Shown here: positions 12,337 to 24,842 of the stretch, piece by piece | Layout of the letters: each line of letters opens with the position of its first letter | How positions within the stretch are numbered: position 1 is the stretch's first letter | NCBI GenBank assembly: GCA_020465985.1 | Contig: JAANYP010000388.1 | Coordinates: 32,440 to 96,439, forward strand | Source of the DNA: Centrapalus pauciflorus | Taxonomy: Eukaryota; Streptophyta; Magnoliopsida; Asterales; Asteraceae | Direction of reading: 5' to 3' | DNA length: 64,000 nucleotides | Notes under the pieces: model-generated | Told to the model about the DNA's origin: nothing | Seen by the model: the letters and a program-made list of their open reading frames with translations, nothing else | The model's database searches: none | Translations under genes and position numbers: made by a program

Positions 12337-12341
12337 TTGAC
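12337..12341. repeat. Target-site duplication of element B (left copy)
   Basis: TTGAC at 12337-12341 is repeated at 22993-22997 directly outside the B LTRs. The 5 bp length fits copia integrase. Confidence 0.9.
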
Positions 12342-12991
12342 TGTCAAGATCAAAATCACTACCTAAGATTAACTAGTTTGAATCAATCAGAGTACAAAAC
12401 CAATAACCTTGTATTGAATCAAAGTCCAATTAAGAAGTTTGCAGAATAACACTTAACTGATTTAAGAAAAGCTTTCAAAACAAATAACATATAAATATAA
12501 TCAAAATCAAATCTTTTGTATGCCAAACTCAATGATTACAATCACCTCTAATATGTTTGATTAGACGAAGAACACAGACTCATCTTAGGGTTTTACAACC
12601 TTAGAGTCTTATGTAAACTTAATCAAAAGGCAATTACAACTGAATCAAAAACATGTACGTGCAGAGATACAATAGAAAACCTATTCTATCTATATATATA
12701 GCTTTCTGATTTGTTTCCTTGGAAAACTTTGATTTTTCTGTTGTAGATATGCTTGAATCTTCGAATATAAATCTCTTCCTGAATTTCAGCACTTTCTGTT
12801 TATAAAACTGTTAAGCAGCTTGAAGTCTATCTGTTGAGTAGCTTGAACTTGAGCACTGGCAGCTTGAACTTTTGAACTAGCAGCTCGAACTTACTCAACT
12901 AACAACTTGAACTTTGTAATTACACAGAAAATCTACTAACAGTTTGAGAAATCTAACTAACAGCTTGACATACTTAGGATATTTCCCAACA
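12342..12991 (-). repeat. 3' LTR of element B
   Basis: 650 bp, bounded TG...CA on the + strand (TGTCAAGATC ... TTTCCCAACA). It contains a TATA-like run near 12691-12700. It retains a 71 bp block (about 12460-12530) that is missing from the other LTR. Confidence 0.92.
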
Positions 12992-13003
12992 ATCTCCCCC
13001 TAA
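12992..13003 (-). promoter_or_regulatory. Polypurine tract of element B
   Basis: On the - strand this reads TTAGGGGGAGAT directly against the 3' LTR. It would prime plus-strand DNA synthesis. The AGGGGGAGAT form recurs at the 3' LTRs of A, C and D. Confidence 0.85.
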
Positions 13004-13096
13004 CTTAAATTCTTTACACAAGACTTTAAGTTTTTGTACAAATATGGAAATAAAACAAAGTAAAACTGTTATCTACAAACTAAGGCATCCAAAAAC

Positions 13097-15894
13097 TTAC
13101 AGTTGTGAAAGTTTCTGCTTAATTGCCTTTAAAAAATCTCTTTTCATCTCCTCTTTATCACAGTAAATCTTCACTGAGCTTATTTGGAGTAACCATGCCT
13201 TTGGCAGATCAAAGAATTCAAAATTGAAGAACATGCTGGATCCGTTTGCAAATTTGAGTCTATATTGCTTTGATTTCACATATAGATCAGCATGTACAAT
13301 CTTCATGTCCTTGGCAGCTTCTATATCTCCTCTAATAGATTCAGGGTCAAAAATGCTTTTAAGATCCTTTACACTCTGCTTAACTCAAAGAAGTGGAGAC
13401 CTAAACTGACTAACAGTTCCAATACGATGCATTTGTGTCAGCTCTTCTCTGGTCATCTTCTGTGCTAGATGAACTATCCTTTTGTATTCTTCCTCAGGAC
13501 CAGCTTCTCTTTTGACTACAAAGTGATATTTTAAATCAATGTCATCCATTGACTTAGCATACCAGTAGGTAATGGGAGGCTTGGAGAAGTCATGCTGATT
13601 GAGGGTCTTTTCAATTTCCATTACTTTTTGCAGCTGATGTTCAAACAACACCCTTTTCACCTGATCAAGCTTTGCTTGTTGAATAGCTTCTGATTGAGGA
13701 TCATTAGCAACAATTTGAGCAGAAGCAACAGTTTGAACAGGACGAGGAGGATTACTGACACCAGCTTGAACTTGTTCTTGTTGGCTTTGGACTTGTTGGG
13801 AGACTTTGGCTGCTTTCTATTTTTCCATTTCTTTGTCATGTATGTCTTGCAGTTTTTCTGTTGGCCATGATTGAGCCATTATCCTTGGAATTCCAATTGA
13901 TGCAGAGAAGTTTATAAAAAAATTTATGTTTTCTGCCTTTGAATGCCCTGTTGGCATTTTCCTTTTCTTCTGATTCTGCTTGACCACAAACCCTCTTAGA
14001 TAATCACCTAATGTTTCATCATCTTTCATTTGAGCATGGGTTTGCTGGTCTAAGAGATCATCCTGTTCCTCTGCTAACTCTCTTGCAAATTCAGCATCAT
14101 GAGCAACCTCGGCTTCTTTAGAGGAGAATTTAATCTTTGGAGATTCAATTAGTATGCCCTTGCCCTTATCTCTGGAAGCTGATGCTGTAGATTGGACTGT
14201 ACTGACAGGAGCCTGAGCTTCTCTGATAACAACTCCAGTTCTTCTGATTGAAGCAGCTTGAGTTTCTTAGCTAACAGCTTGAGTAGCTGTTGGAACTGTT
14301 AGCCTAGAATCTGTGACTGTTGGAGCAGGGGTTGAAGCTGTTTGGACTGAAGTAGGAAAATCCCGATTCTCCCCCTTTTTGGATGCATTGGTTTGGCCAG
14401 AAGGACCTACAACCTTTTCAATTAGGGTTCGAACCATCTTCTCAAGTTGAATAATTTTATTTCCACAGAGGGTGAGCCCTTGATGAAAATAATACATTCT
14501 TTGATGTTGAGCTGCTATTGTCTGTTGCATATATGTGATTAGTGCCCCCTGTGTAGCAATAAGGGACTGGTAATGTTCCAATACGGATACAATAGGTTTC
14601 AGCTGAGGATCCGTCAATATCATAAGTTGCAGACTAGCCTCAAGATCATCAAATGATAGTGGTACTTGTGATCTATCACTGGCATGAATTCCAGAAGTAG
14701 AAACATCTGGGCCCCTTTGTTCTTGGTACTGGGGACTTCCAGAGGGTGATTGCACACCCTCTGTTGCCATGGGTGTGGTCTTAGTGATGTTGACACTGGC
14801 CTGTGCCTGTTGTGCAGAGACAACAGTAGCGTCAGCCACAAACCCCATATGGACATCCTCTGATGGGATGGCCACCTCCAAATTGAGTATGGGAGTGTCC
14901 TCAGTGGGTTCATTTTGGATATTCTGTGGAGAAGTGTCCTCCTGCACAGGGATATTTGGCTCTGGTGTTAGGGCTGAGGTGGAAGGAGCTCCTGAATCCG
15001 TTTGTCTCTTGTATTGTATGAGTGGGATGTGGGTTTGATAGAAGGAGCAGATGGAATATTTTTATCATGAGGAGTGGGTTGGGGTCCTGGGGGTGAAGCA
15101 GTGATGGATGGCTGAGCCTGCTCAGGACGCTCTCCTCTGTTTATTGGATTGATGCCCAACATTGCAGAAGGCAATGAGACATCTACATTCAAAAAATTGG
15201 CACTTGGTTTTAAAAGTCTTTTTATTGATGGTAAAGAGTGCCTAGGGGAAACATGTATCCTTTTATGTATATTAAAGTTATTGCAAGATCTTGGAATTAT
15301 TTCAGCCAAAATTCGTGGATACATCAAAAATTTCCCATTCTTTAGGGCATGATGCCTTAACATCACCTGAAAAATCATGTTTTAAAAATTGAACTGTTGG
15401 CCCGTTGATAAACACACTAAGGCAGTGGCTATATTTGAAAAAAATTCTGACCAACCAGCTCTTTTAGGGCTTATGCACTGTTGTATAACATGCACAAGAT
15501 ATTTGCACTTCGGGGCAAAATGTGCTTTAAAGAAAGTGAAAGAATCAGTAGGGCCCCTACACCCTATTGCAAAAAGTCCTTCATGTAAAGCAGTAAGGGA
15601 TAAATCGGATATACCTGCGGCATCTTGAAGATGCAAGTGTTGGCGGATGGTTTCCTCAGTAATAGAAATAGGGTTGCCATCGATTTTGGATGTCAAAGAG
15701 GTGACTCCGTTGATGGTTTTGACAGATGCATATTTCCAAAACTGCTCTATATGAGATATATAGATGGTGGGATTTATAGTAAGGGCATGATGGATATGGG
15801 AACTTCAAAGGAAGTCCATCATGTCGTGGAATGGTTGAAGGTCAGTGTGTTTGAGTGAATAAGGGAGACAGTTGTGTTTTTTGACAAACACCAT
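13097..15894 (-). pseudogene. Third ORF (aORF, env-like) of element B, lightly broken
   Basis: The start ATG is at 15894-15892. The N-terminal part (to about 15000) aligns by eye with the E aORF: F.DMMDFL, IEQFWKYASV, an NPISITEETIRQHL block, CKYLVHV with a following Lys-Arg-Ala-Gly, and KFLMYPRIL. The middle is Pro/Ser/Thr/Gln-rich; a helical coiled-coil-like segment (YQSLIATQGALITYMQQT...) lies near 14450-14600. A Lys-rich region follows, then a compact C-terminal part (13660-13097). An in-frame TGA sits early (about 15809), and frameshifts occur near 15380, 14960 and 14030. Membrane spans or a signal peptide are not evident. Function is unknown. Confidence 0.72.
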
Positions 15895-15912
15895 TGACGA
15901 TCAAACGGTGAT

Positions 15913-16069
15913 TTAGGGTTTGAGAGATGTGTGTGTGAATCGCTCAGAGAGAAGGTTTGGAAAAGATCGTGGAAGATATTTTTGCAACTGGTAGTTACAA
16001 TTGAATGAAACTGGGACCTTTAAAGGTTTGGACATTTCGAAAATATCCAATCCCGCGCACACACTTATA
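15913..16069 (-). promoter_or_regulatory. Putative internal promoter/leader of the B aORF
   Basis: On the - strand, TATAAG-type (16069-16062) and TTTAAAGG-type (16024-16017) elements precede a CT-rich leader and the telo-box AAACCCTAA (15921-15913), 19 nt before the aORF ATG. The arrangement parallels that of element A. Confidence 0.42.
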
Positions 16070-16274
16070 AGAAATTACCGAATTACCCTTCACACTTTGA
16101 CAGATCAAGTGAAAACAACTAACAGTCCGGGTGAAATGAACTAGCAGCTTGAGAAAAAACTCAATCTGTTAGTTGAAAATTTAGCATATTCTAATGAAAC
16201 AGTGTCTCCCCCTTAATCAAGCATATGAAATAAATGTATTCTTCATAAAATAAGAGAGAATGACGAAAAATAAA

Positions 16275-19200
16275 TTAATCCATATTAACCATGCCAATAT
16301 TTGATACTAGGAAGGTGAATCTTCTTACATCAAATGGTTTTGTAAATAGATCAGCTAACTGATCATCTGTATGAATTTTGGTAACTTGGATTAATTTCTT
16401 CTCATTACAATCTCTTATAAAATGAAATCTAATGTCTATATGCTTGGTTTTGGGAAATTTCACTGGATTTTGTACTATGCTTATGGCACTTGAGTTGTCA
16501 ATGTAAATAGGAGTAGATAGAAAGTTCATTCCATAGTCTCTCAGTTGATTTTGAATCCACATCACTTAGGAACAGCAGCTGGCAGCTGGTACATATTCAG
16601 CTTCAGTGGATAAGGTGGAGACAGTTGTTCGCTTTTTGCACTGCCAAGAGACCAGTCTTGCTCCGAGATATTGACATCCACCAGTTGTGGATTTTCTGTC
16701 AATGTTGCATCCTCCGTAGTCACTGTCAGAGTAGGCTGTTAGTTCAAGAGGAGAGTCTTTAGGATACCATAGGCCCAAATGTGGTTGGCCTTTGAGATAT
16801 CTAAAAATTCTCTTAACAACAAACAGATGTGAGTCCTTTGGAGCACATTGAAACCTGGCACAAACACAAACAACAAACATTAAATCAGGTCTAGAAGATG
16901 TGAGATACATTAGTGAACCTATCAAGGATCTGTATAGGTGAATGTCCACATCTACTCCATCTTTATCTACATCAAGCTGCTTGTGAGTGTCCATTGGAGT
17001 ACTAGCAACTTTGGTATCTTTGTAACCAAACTTTTCCAGAATGTCTTTAACATACTTTGATTGACTTATAAAAAGTCCTGTGGGCTTCTGGTAGACCTGC
17101 AATCCTAAAAAGAAGGTGAGTTCTCGCATTGAACTCATTTGAAACTTTTTGTGCATCAATGTCTCAAACTCTTTGCATAGACTGTCATTTGTGGACCCAA
17201 AGATGATATCATCAACATAAATCTGAACAAGCAAAATCTTAGATTTGATGGACTTTGTGAACATTGTTTTGTCCAGAGTACCTCTCTTGAATCCATTTTG
17301 TAGAAGGTATGATGACAAAGTGTCATACCATGCTCTTGGGGCTTGGTGGAGTCCATAGAGGGCTTTGTCTAATTTGTAGACTCTATCTGGATACTTATAG
17401 TCCTCAAATACAGGTGGTTGACACACATAGACCTCTTCTTCGATTGTACCATACAGGAATGCAGATTTGACATCCATTTGGTACACTTTAAATCCTTTGA
17501 AGCTGGCATAAGCTAGGAACAGTCTGATGGCTTTTATCCTTGCTACTGGGGCAAAGACATCATCATAATCTATTCCTTCTTCTTGAGTGTATCCTTGTGC
17601 TACCAGTCTTGCTTTGTTCTTGATAACTATCCCTCTCTCATCCTTCTTGTTTCTGAACACCCATCTTGTACCAATTGCTCTCTTTCCTTTAGGAAGATCG
17701 ACTAGAGTCCATACATCTGAATCTTGAATTGCAATAGTTCTTCCTGCATTGCCTCAATCCAAGATGGATCTTTCAAAGCCTCTAATGCCTTCTTAGGTTC
17801 TAATTGTGACATGAAACATGCAAGTTTAAAGGCAGCTAGACTAAATTCAGGAACTGCTGATTCAGCATCAGTAGACTCCTTGTGAACCATTGTCCTTGTC
17901 TGTACAGGAGTGCGAGGATCACCCATTATCTGGTTGAGAGGGTGATACTTGCGAACTCTGAGTGTGGGCTCTCTGTCTGTCTGAAATGATGTTCCTAGAT
18001 TTGTATCATCTCCTTCAGGACCACTTGATGGTTCTGCTTCAGGAACAGCTTGACTAGAGATGGGACTGTTTCCCTATTGGATGGAGCTGTTACCTCAGGA
18101 CTTGGGATTGGCACTTCATAATCTAGACTTGTATGATGTTGAGCATCCAGTACCCCTGGTGGGTCACAAGATAGAAGTGGTAGAATAGTATACTCATCCC
18201 ACTTATTAGAATCTTCAACAGTCTGAAACATTGTGCCAACAGCTTGAAAATTTGTGTGATCAGCATGAGAATTTGTGTTGGCAGCTTCAACCCTGTTTTC
18301 ATCAGTTTCTGCAGTATATTCAACAAAGCTCAGAGAATTTGTTAGTGAATCTAAATCAAACAACCAATTAGGACCAGTGCCTTTGACATTTGCAGTGTTT
18401 TCATTAAACTCAACATTGACACTTTCTTCAATGGTTTTAGACACACTGTTATATATCCTATAGGCTTTGCTTTTAGTAGAGTATCCTACAAAGAAACCTT
18501 CTTCAGCCTTACTTTCAAACTTACCTAAGTGAGTTTTAGTGTGAAGAATAGTGCATGAATAGCCAATAGACTTTAGAAAGGCTATTAAGGGAACTCTATG
18601 ATGGAATAACTCATATGGAGTTTTCCTTTGTGATTGAACAACCTGAACCTATTTCGCACATAACAAGTTGTATTGACTGCATCTGCCCAAAAGGTCATTG
18701 GCAGTTTGGAATCAGCTAGCATGATTCTAGCAGCCTCAATTAAAGTTCTGTTCTTTCTTTCAGCTACACCATTTTGTTGTGGTGTCCTTGGTGCACTATA
18801 TTGCCTTACAATTCCTTTAGACTCACAGAAACTATTTAGGATATGATTTTTAAACTCAGTTCCATTGTCTGACCTGATCACCTTAACTTTCAAGTTGGAT
18901 TGGTTTTCTATCTTAAGGATAAATGATTTAACTAGCTCAGCAGTTTCATCTTTAGTCCTAAGAAAGTAGACCCATGTAAATCTGGTGACATCATCAACAA
19001 TGACTAAACAGTAAGCTCTTTTATTCAAACTCAAAACAGATGTTGGACCAAAGAGATCCATATGAATAAGATGAAGAGCAAATGAGATTGAATTTACTTC
19101 TTTGGCCTTATGAGAAGTTTTGTGTTGCTTGCCTTTAACGCATGCTACACATTGATCATCACAGATGAACTCCTTTTGTGGCAAAGCTCTTACCAAATTC

Positions 19201-19700
19201 TTTTTGACTAAAACATTCATAGATTTGAAGTTCATGTGACACATCCTTCTATGCCAAAGAGCAGACTCATTAGATGATGCTTTGGATATCAGACAGCTTA
19301 AAGTATTTGATTTGGATAAAAGATCCATGTCCAAACAGTAGACATTGTCCTTTCTTGGTGTTCTCAGTAAAACAAGATTTTCAGGTATTTAAAAACCTTT
19401 GAAAGAACAATGCACTCAAAGTCTGTGAATAGAACAATATTTTGTTTATCACAGATTTGAGACACACTTAGTAAATTGTACTTCAGCTGTTCAACATACA
19501 AAACATCATTGAAGATCATAATTGCCTGCTTTGACAGTACCTTTACCTGTTACCTTACCTCCCTTGGAATTGCCTCCAAATGCAACAAATCCTCCTTCAA
19601 AGCCTTTGAAATTTGACAAGCATTCAAAATTGCCTGTCATGTGCCTAGAACATCCACTATCCAAATGCCATCTTGTTTTATGTTGTGACCTGTGGGTGCC
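16275..19700 (-). pseudogene. Pol of element B: PR-IN-RT-RNaseH (nearly intact)
   Basis: Copia-order polyprotein on the - strand. The protease motif is LDSGCSRHMTG (about 19660). The integrase has a zinc-binding H..H..C..C region (WHRRMCHMN, CVACVKGK) and an intact D,D35E core: HMDLFGP, RSDNGTEF and TPQQNGVAERKNR (19334-18585). RT lies at 17660-17000 with YVDDIIFGSTND; RNase H has DSDYGGCNIDRKSTTGGC. A stop after AASCCS (about 16565) interrupts RNase H before the terminal part (16565-16275, ending GMVNMD). Frameshifts lie in the integrase tail (about 18640) and the linker (about 17700-18000). All catalytic residues I looked for are present, so the damage is recent compared with A and D. Confidence 0.9.
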
Positions 19701-21142
19701 CTGCACAAATAAAAGCTTATTTAGTAGTGGAGTAAACCCAAACCAAGTTTGTGACTTTTTATACTTAGTGAGATCCACTGGTGAATTCTGTGAAGAATAT
19801 TTAGTTATGACATGAGGTATCCAGGTGTTCTTTCCAACCTTTGCATTAACAGTCTCAGATGATCCATTACCAATTCCAGTTTTAGGCTTAGCAGTTTGAA
19901 CTGAGTTTTTAGTGCTAACAGCTTCAGAGTTTGCACTACCAGTTCCAACTTTAGGCCTAGCAGTCTCAACATTTGTATCAACAGTTTGATCTGAGTTTTT
20001 GCCTTTAACACCCCATATCTATTTAAAATTTGATTTGGATTTTGCCAAAACTTGTTTTTGGTGTGTAGACTGTCTTTTGTTGACTTTTAAGAACCGGTGA
20101 TCAACTGTCTTCTTTGGAACTGGTGCAACAGGTGGTTTGGCCTTTGAATTCTTTATGTTTTGAACAAATGCCTGTTTTTGAACCACAGTCTGTTTTGCAA
20201 CAGATGGTTTATACAAACAATGCCTGGCCAAATGGTTTTTCCTGGCACAGTGGAAACATCTTTTGACTGTTTTGATTGGAGAACCAGTTTTGTTGGACCA
20301 TAACTGGTTCTTGTTCCTTTGATTTCCCCTTACCTGCTGTTGTTTGGGAAACTTTTGGACACCATGCTTTTGGCATGTGCAGATTGGAACAGTCTTACCC
20401 TTTTTATTACCTTTTGAGGAAGATGCAATGTTACAGTTAGAAGGTACAGAAACATGTGGAACAGCAATGCATACACTCATCTTCTCTTTTCCTTTCTTAC
20501 TGGGGATAGAAGTTTCTATAGGAGCACTCATTGTTTTGTGTTCTCTCTCAACTTCTTTGCACTCACAGCCTTCATTTGGAATCAGTTCTTCTTTAGATTC
20601 AGGACTGTTTTCAAGGATAGGATCTACAGTTGTCATTAACTCATCTAATGGTTCATTAACAAGCCTATCAGCAACTTCACTCATGGGATGAATGTATTTG
20701 TTGTTGTATGGGGGTGGAGTGGCTCTGTATCCTATACCTTTTTTGGGATTGAGCTGAGATTTTACCCTATCTTTAAATTGAACTTCCATTAGGTGTTCCA
20801 GCTTTTCATTTGCCAATTTGAAGTTTCCAAAATCTATATTGACAGATTCTATTTTCTTGTTAGCTTCTAACACCTTCTGTTCAGCCTAATCTAATTTCTT
20901 ATTTAGAGACTCTATTTTCTTATTCAGTTCCTTTTTCTCCCACTCATGATATGTTCTATTAGGTCCCATTTGAATCTCATTATCTTTATAGTTATTGATA
21001 TGTTTTTCAACATCTTCTATGGCCTGCATGTACTCATATCTCCTTTCTTCCACTTAGCTATAGTTTTGCACATGCTCTCATTATGATCTGTGTACTTTTT
21101 AACCATATTTTTGCATGTTTGAGAGCAGAGTTTAGCATTTAC
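19701..21142 (-). other. Predicted phase-0 intron across the second half of B gag
   Basis: A donor GAG|GTAAAT begins at 21142 on the - strand, just after the QALMAE region of Gag. An acceptor TTTTATTTGTGCAG|G ends at 19701, about 45 nt before the protease Asp. In the frame that carries the Gag sequence upstream the exon ends at a codon boundary, and the protease frame resumes at a codon boundary (19700). Splicing would fuse Gag directly to protease and drop the coiled-coil and second zinc knuckle. Element E has a donor and acceptor at equivalent places. This is a prediction from sequence only. Confidence 0.4.
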
Positions 21143-22338
21143 CTCAGATGGTAGTTCAGTGGAAGTGACATTAGATGTTTCTGCCATAAGAGCTTGATTT
21201 TGAAACTCTTCTTCTGTCTGATCACTCCAGTCAAATACATTGTCTTCTTGAGAAACAAGTGCTTGTGATGATGAAGCTTGATTAGTTTGTTGGGGTCTTG
21301 GTGGCTGTTGACCTTGAATCTGCATTCGCTGGAAAAGTGTCCAAGCTTGTGGCATTTAAAGCATTCAACTTTTGGTCTATCAAATGCTGGTTTGCCTTCT
21401 GGTCTGGCTTGGAAGTTTGATCTGCCAGTTCTGTTCAGAATCCTTTTAGCCCTCATAGTCAACATAGCATGCTGCCATTTCAAGTCCATCTCTTCTAGAT
21501 CATCTGGATGGATTTGTTCTAAATCTTCAGCATTTAGAGCAAACAGTCTATCATTGGCAACAAAAGCTTCATAATGAACTTCAGTAGAGTTACCATCAGC
21601 CCCTGAAAAGGAATCACAACAGTTAGATTTATCAGTTGATGCTGACGACAGCAGAGCAGTGTTATGATTGTATGAAAAGGATTTCTTTTTATTCTCAATC
21701 TTAGTTGCAAACACTCTCAGACTGTTGTAAAGGTCATCCAACTCTATTTCATCAAGAGTATCTTTTGTTCTCCATTGGGCAGCATAGACTGTCCACTCTT
21801 CACCAAGTGATCTAAGGAATTTTCTGTTTACTTCATCTTGATCCAAGCTGACTTTTGCACTCTCCAATTCACCTATCAGTTTATTAAACCTGTCAAAGAT
21901 TTGAGTAAGGTTTTCATTCTTGCCACCAGAAAAGTTTTCATACTGTTGTTTCAGAAGATCTTTTTGATTCCTTTTGGTGCTAGCATTACCAGCAAATCTT
22001 TTCTCTAAAGCAATCCAAAGAGAATGAGCAGTATAGAACTTTTTAAACTGGTGTTGATAAGCATTAGGAATGGCTATCTGTAAAAGTGTAAGAGCTTTCA
22101 CTTCATTCAATCTAGCCTTTCTTTGAAGTTCAGTCTGTGAAGGTGTTTTTATGGGCTTTCCCTCAGCATCTAGTTCAGGATCAACTACAGGAGGAAATTC
22201 AACAGCTTCCCATATGGCATAATCAATAAATTGAATGTGCTGTTGAATTCTGAGTTTCCACATATCGAACTCAGTGGGTTTGAGCATAGGCACTTTGAGT
22301 CCTTGCCCAGATCCACTGCTGCTATTATCAAATTCCAT
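20019..22338 (-). pseudogene. Gag of element B (two zinc knuckles, frameshifted)
   Basis: The start ATG is at 22338. The N-terminal capsid region (22338-21700) has the plant copia Gag pattern: FDMWKLRIQQHI, HSLWIALEKRF, and the leucine-rich FDRFNKLIGELE. A PDDLEEMDLKWQ block, also present in E, precedes the first CCHC knuckle CFKCHKLGHFSSEC (about 21363-21322). A frameshift just after it (about 21290) and another near 21045 break the frame. The second half (20873-20019) is coiled-coil, contains GIGYRATPPPYN (E has a matching GLGFHEIPPPFN) and a second knuckle CFHCARKNHLARHC (about 20262-20217). A TAG at about 20021 ends it; the same frame then runs on into protease. Confidence 0.85.
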
Positions 22339-22399
22339 TGCAGAAAATTAAAAATTATAAAAGAAAGCTTCTGACTTTGAAAACAAAGAAAAACCTGTA

Positions 22400-22411
22400 G
22401 CTCTGATACCA
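22400..22411 (-). promoter_or_regulatory. Primer-binding site of element B
   Basis: On the - strand this reads TGGTATCAGAGC, complementary to the 3' end of plant initiator tRNA-Met, 2 nt after the 5' LTR. It primes minus-strand DNA synthesis. Confidence 0.93.
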
Positions 22412-22413
22412 CT

Positions 22414-22992
22414 TGTCAAGATCAAAATCACTACCTAAGATTAACTGGTTTGAATCAATCAGAGTACAAAACCAATAACCTTGTATTGAATCAAAGTCCA
22501 ATTAAGAAGTTTGCAGAATAACACTTAACTCAATGATTACAATCACCTCTAATCTGTTTGATTAGACGAAGAACACAGACTGTTCGTAGGGTTTTACAAC
22601 CTTAGAGGCTTAAAATAACTTAATCAAAAGGCAATTACAACTGAATCAAAAACATGTACGTGCAGAGATACAATAGAAAACCTATTCTATCTATATATAA
22701 AGCCTTCTGATTTGTATCCTTGGAAAACTCTGATTTCTCTGTGGTAGATATGCTTGAATCTTCGAATATAAATGTCTTCCTGAATTTCAGCACCTCTTGT
22801 TTATAAAACTGTTGAGCAGCTTGAAGTCTATCTGTTGAGCAGCTTGAACTTGAGCACTTGCAGCTTGAACTTTTGAACTAGCAGCTCGAACATACTCAAC
22901 TAACAGCTTGAACTTTGTAATTACACAGAAAATCTACTAACAGTTTGAGAAATCTAACTAACAGCTTGACATACTTAGGATATTTCCTAACA
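22414..22992 (-). repeat. 5' LTR of element B
   Basis: 579 bp, TG...CA. It matches 12342-12991 closely except for scattered substitutions and a 71 bp deletion at about 22530, whose edges share the 4 bp AACT. The right TSD copy TTGAC follows at 22993-22997. Confidence 0.92.
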
Positions 22993-22997
22993 TTGAC

Positions 22998-24523
22998 ACA
23001 TATAAGACATTTAACCATTACCACAAAAATACTAATAGTGATAAGTTTTTTCTTAAACTGTGACAATTAATAACCTTTAACCACACAAAACTAACTAAAT
23101 CGTGACCATAAAGTAGTTATAGCCACGTTTTGCTTCATTTATTATGACAATTAATAACATTTAGCAACTGATAAAAAAATAAGTGGTGACCATAAACTAC
23201 TTGTAGTCGCGATATTTTTTCTTTTATCATGGTTAATGTTTAGCTTTTGACACACATAACACAATTAACCATGACCACAAAATACTCATATTTACAAGTT
23301 GTTTTTAACTATGACAATTGGTAACCTTTAACCACACAAAACAGAATAAATTGTGACCATAAAATACTTATAAATACATTTTTGTTCTTTTATCATGGTT
23401 AATGTTTAGTTTCAGACACAATAATATCTTAAACTATGACGATTAAATACTTATAGGGACATTTCTTTTCACATAAACCATGACCACCGATTACTTTTAG
23501 TCACACAAACCAATTCTTGTGTGACCATAAAATACTTATAGTCACAACATTTTTTTACCATGACCATTGTTTACTTTTAGTTACATAAAAACAATAAACC
23601 GTCACCTTTAAATATTAACAGTCACAAATTTGTTTAATCCGTGACAAAAAAAAAACTCCTTATATTGAATTTTTTTAATGTGTGAGAATGATAGCTTTTA
23701 GTTACAAAACAAATTAAATCGTGACTTAAATATACTTATAATCCTATCTTTTTCATTAGACTATTACTATTGTTTACATTTAGACACACATAAAAACTTA
23801 ATCTGTCACATTTAAATATTAATAATCACATGCTTGTGTGTCTTAAACTATGACCAAAACATAATTATGGTGATATGTTTTTTTCTTAAACCGTGATTAT
23901 TAATTACTTTTATATACATAAAAGAAATTAAATCGTGACAAAAAAAATACTTAGTCATATTTTTCTCTATTATCATGAATAATGTATACTTTTAGACACA
24001 CATAAGAAACTAAACCGTGACTGTAAAATACTTATAGTCACAATAATTTTCTTATTTCATAACAATTGCTTACTTTTGACCACACTTAATCAACTAAATC
24101 ATAAAAATTAAATACTTATAGTCACAATATTTTTCATTTACCATACGTGGCTAATGAACTCCACCTTTTGGTCACACAAAGCGATTTCGTGACCATATAA
24201 GTTAGCATTCTGTCAGAGTTTATTCATGTGACTAATTCCACCATATAATTTAGAGTCATACAATTAGACCTCAGGGTGTCCCTTTGGTCACCGAAAGAGA
24301 TTTCCGTGACCATATACATATTTATCGTCACAGTTAATAACCATCCTAAGATTATTATAGACATCAAACAAATAACTGTGACAAACAATGACATCTGGTA
24401 ACAATCAACCGTGAAAAGTCTTTGTCACGATCCTTATGTTAAACTTTGGCTTAAGGTTTGAATGTGATTTGCAATGGTCACAGTTATTGAGATAAATTGT
24501 GGCTATCATAATAATACAAGTTC
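22998..24523. mobile_element. Repeat element T, middle section
   Basis: This continues the degenerate GTGACCATAAAATACTTATAGTCACA-type array interrupted at 12341 by element B. It is 1.5 kb without coding potential. It ends at 24523 where element C inserts (TSD AGTTC at 24519-24523). Confidence 0.6.
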
Positions 24524-24828
24524 TGTTGGGTACAATTATAAGTAGAGTTGAAAACAATATTTTGTAATAGTTCAGGGGAATTTATTGTAAATACACAATA
24601 GTTATATTGTGTATATAAATAGAAGTAGTATTTCTATTTTGGAATAGATCGGACAGAATAGAAAAGAAATCGGACAGATCTAGAGAGAGAAGAAGATTGC
24701 TGTCCAAGATAGCCAAGAACTTAATGTAATATTTTTCTCTTTAATCATTCAATAGATTGTGTTAGATTGTTATAATTGTTCATATATTGTTTAATGTTGA
24801 TATGAATTGCTAGAAATATGAATTAACA
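24524..24828 (+). repeat. 5' LTR of element C
   Basis: 305 bp, TGTTGGGTAC...ATTAACA. A TATA box TATATAAAT lies at 24612-24620. It is identical by eye to 30058-30362. Confidence 0.95.
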
Positions 24829-24830
24829 TT

Positions 24831-24842
24831 TGGTATCAGAGC
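24831..24842 (+). promoter_or_regulatory. Primer-binding site of element C
   Basis: TGGTATCAGAGC, a perfect 12-base match to the initiator tRNA-Met 3' end complement, 2 nt after the LTR. Confidence 0.95.

Larger units (their letters stand above)
10668..12341. mobile_element. Repeat element T, left arm (candidate non-autonomous TIR transposon)
   Basis: The left end reads CTGGTACAAAATATG, and the right end at 30454 read in reverse is CTAGTACAAAAATGAC, so the ends look like short imperfect terminal inverted repeats. TA dinucleotides flank them (10666-10667 and 30455-30456). Between the ends lies a degenerate array, spaced roughly 60-80 bp, of units carrying GTGACCATAAAATACTTA, TAGTCACA and TTAGACACACATAA, that is GTGAC and GTCAC in both orientations. 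Subterminal repeats in both orientations are typical of CACTA-type elements. There is no ORF of note. With the insertions removed T is about 3.3 kb. The superfamily is uncertain. Confidence 0.55.
12342..22992 (-). mobile_element. Ty1/copia element B (SIRE/Maximus-like), complete
   Basis: A full-length 10.65 kb element on the - strand: 5' LTR 22414-22992, PBS 22411-22400, gag, pol, third ORF, PPT 13003-12992, 3' LTR 12342-12991, with a 5 bp TSD TTGAC. It lies within repeat element T, whose array resumes on the other side. The LTRs are similar but differ by scattered substitutions and a 71 bp deletion, so insertion is not very recent. Coding regions carry only a few stops and frameshifts, fewer than A or D. 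Length, initiator tRNA-Met PBS and extra 3' ORF fit SIRE/Maximus. Confidence 0.93.

Noticed and set aside
20344..20691. + strand 115-codon ORF
   Set aside because: Antisense shadow of B Gag, whose knuckle and GIGYRATPPPY block are on the - strand.
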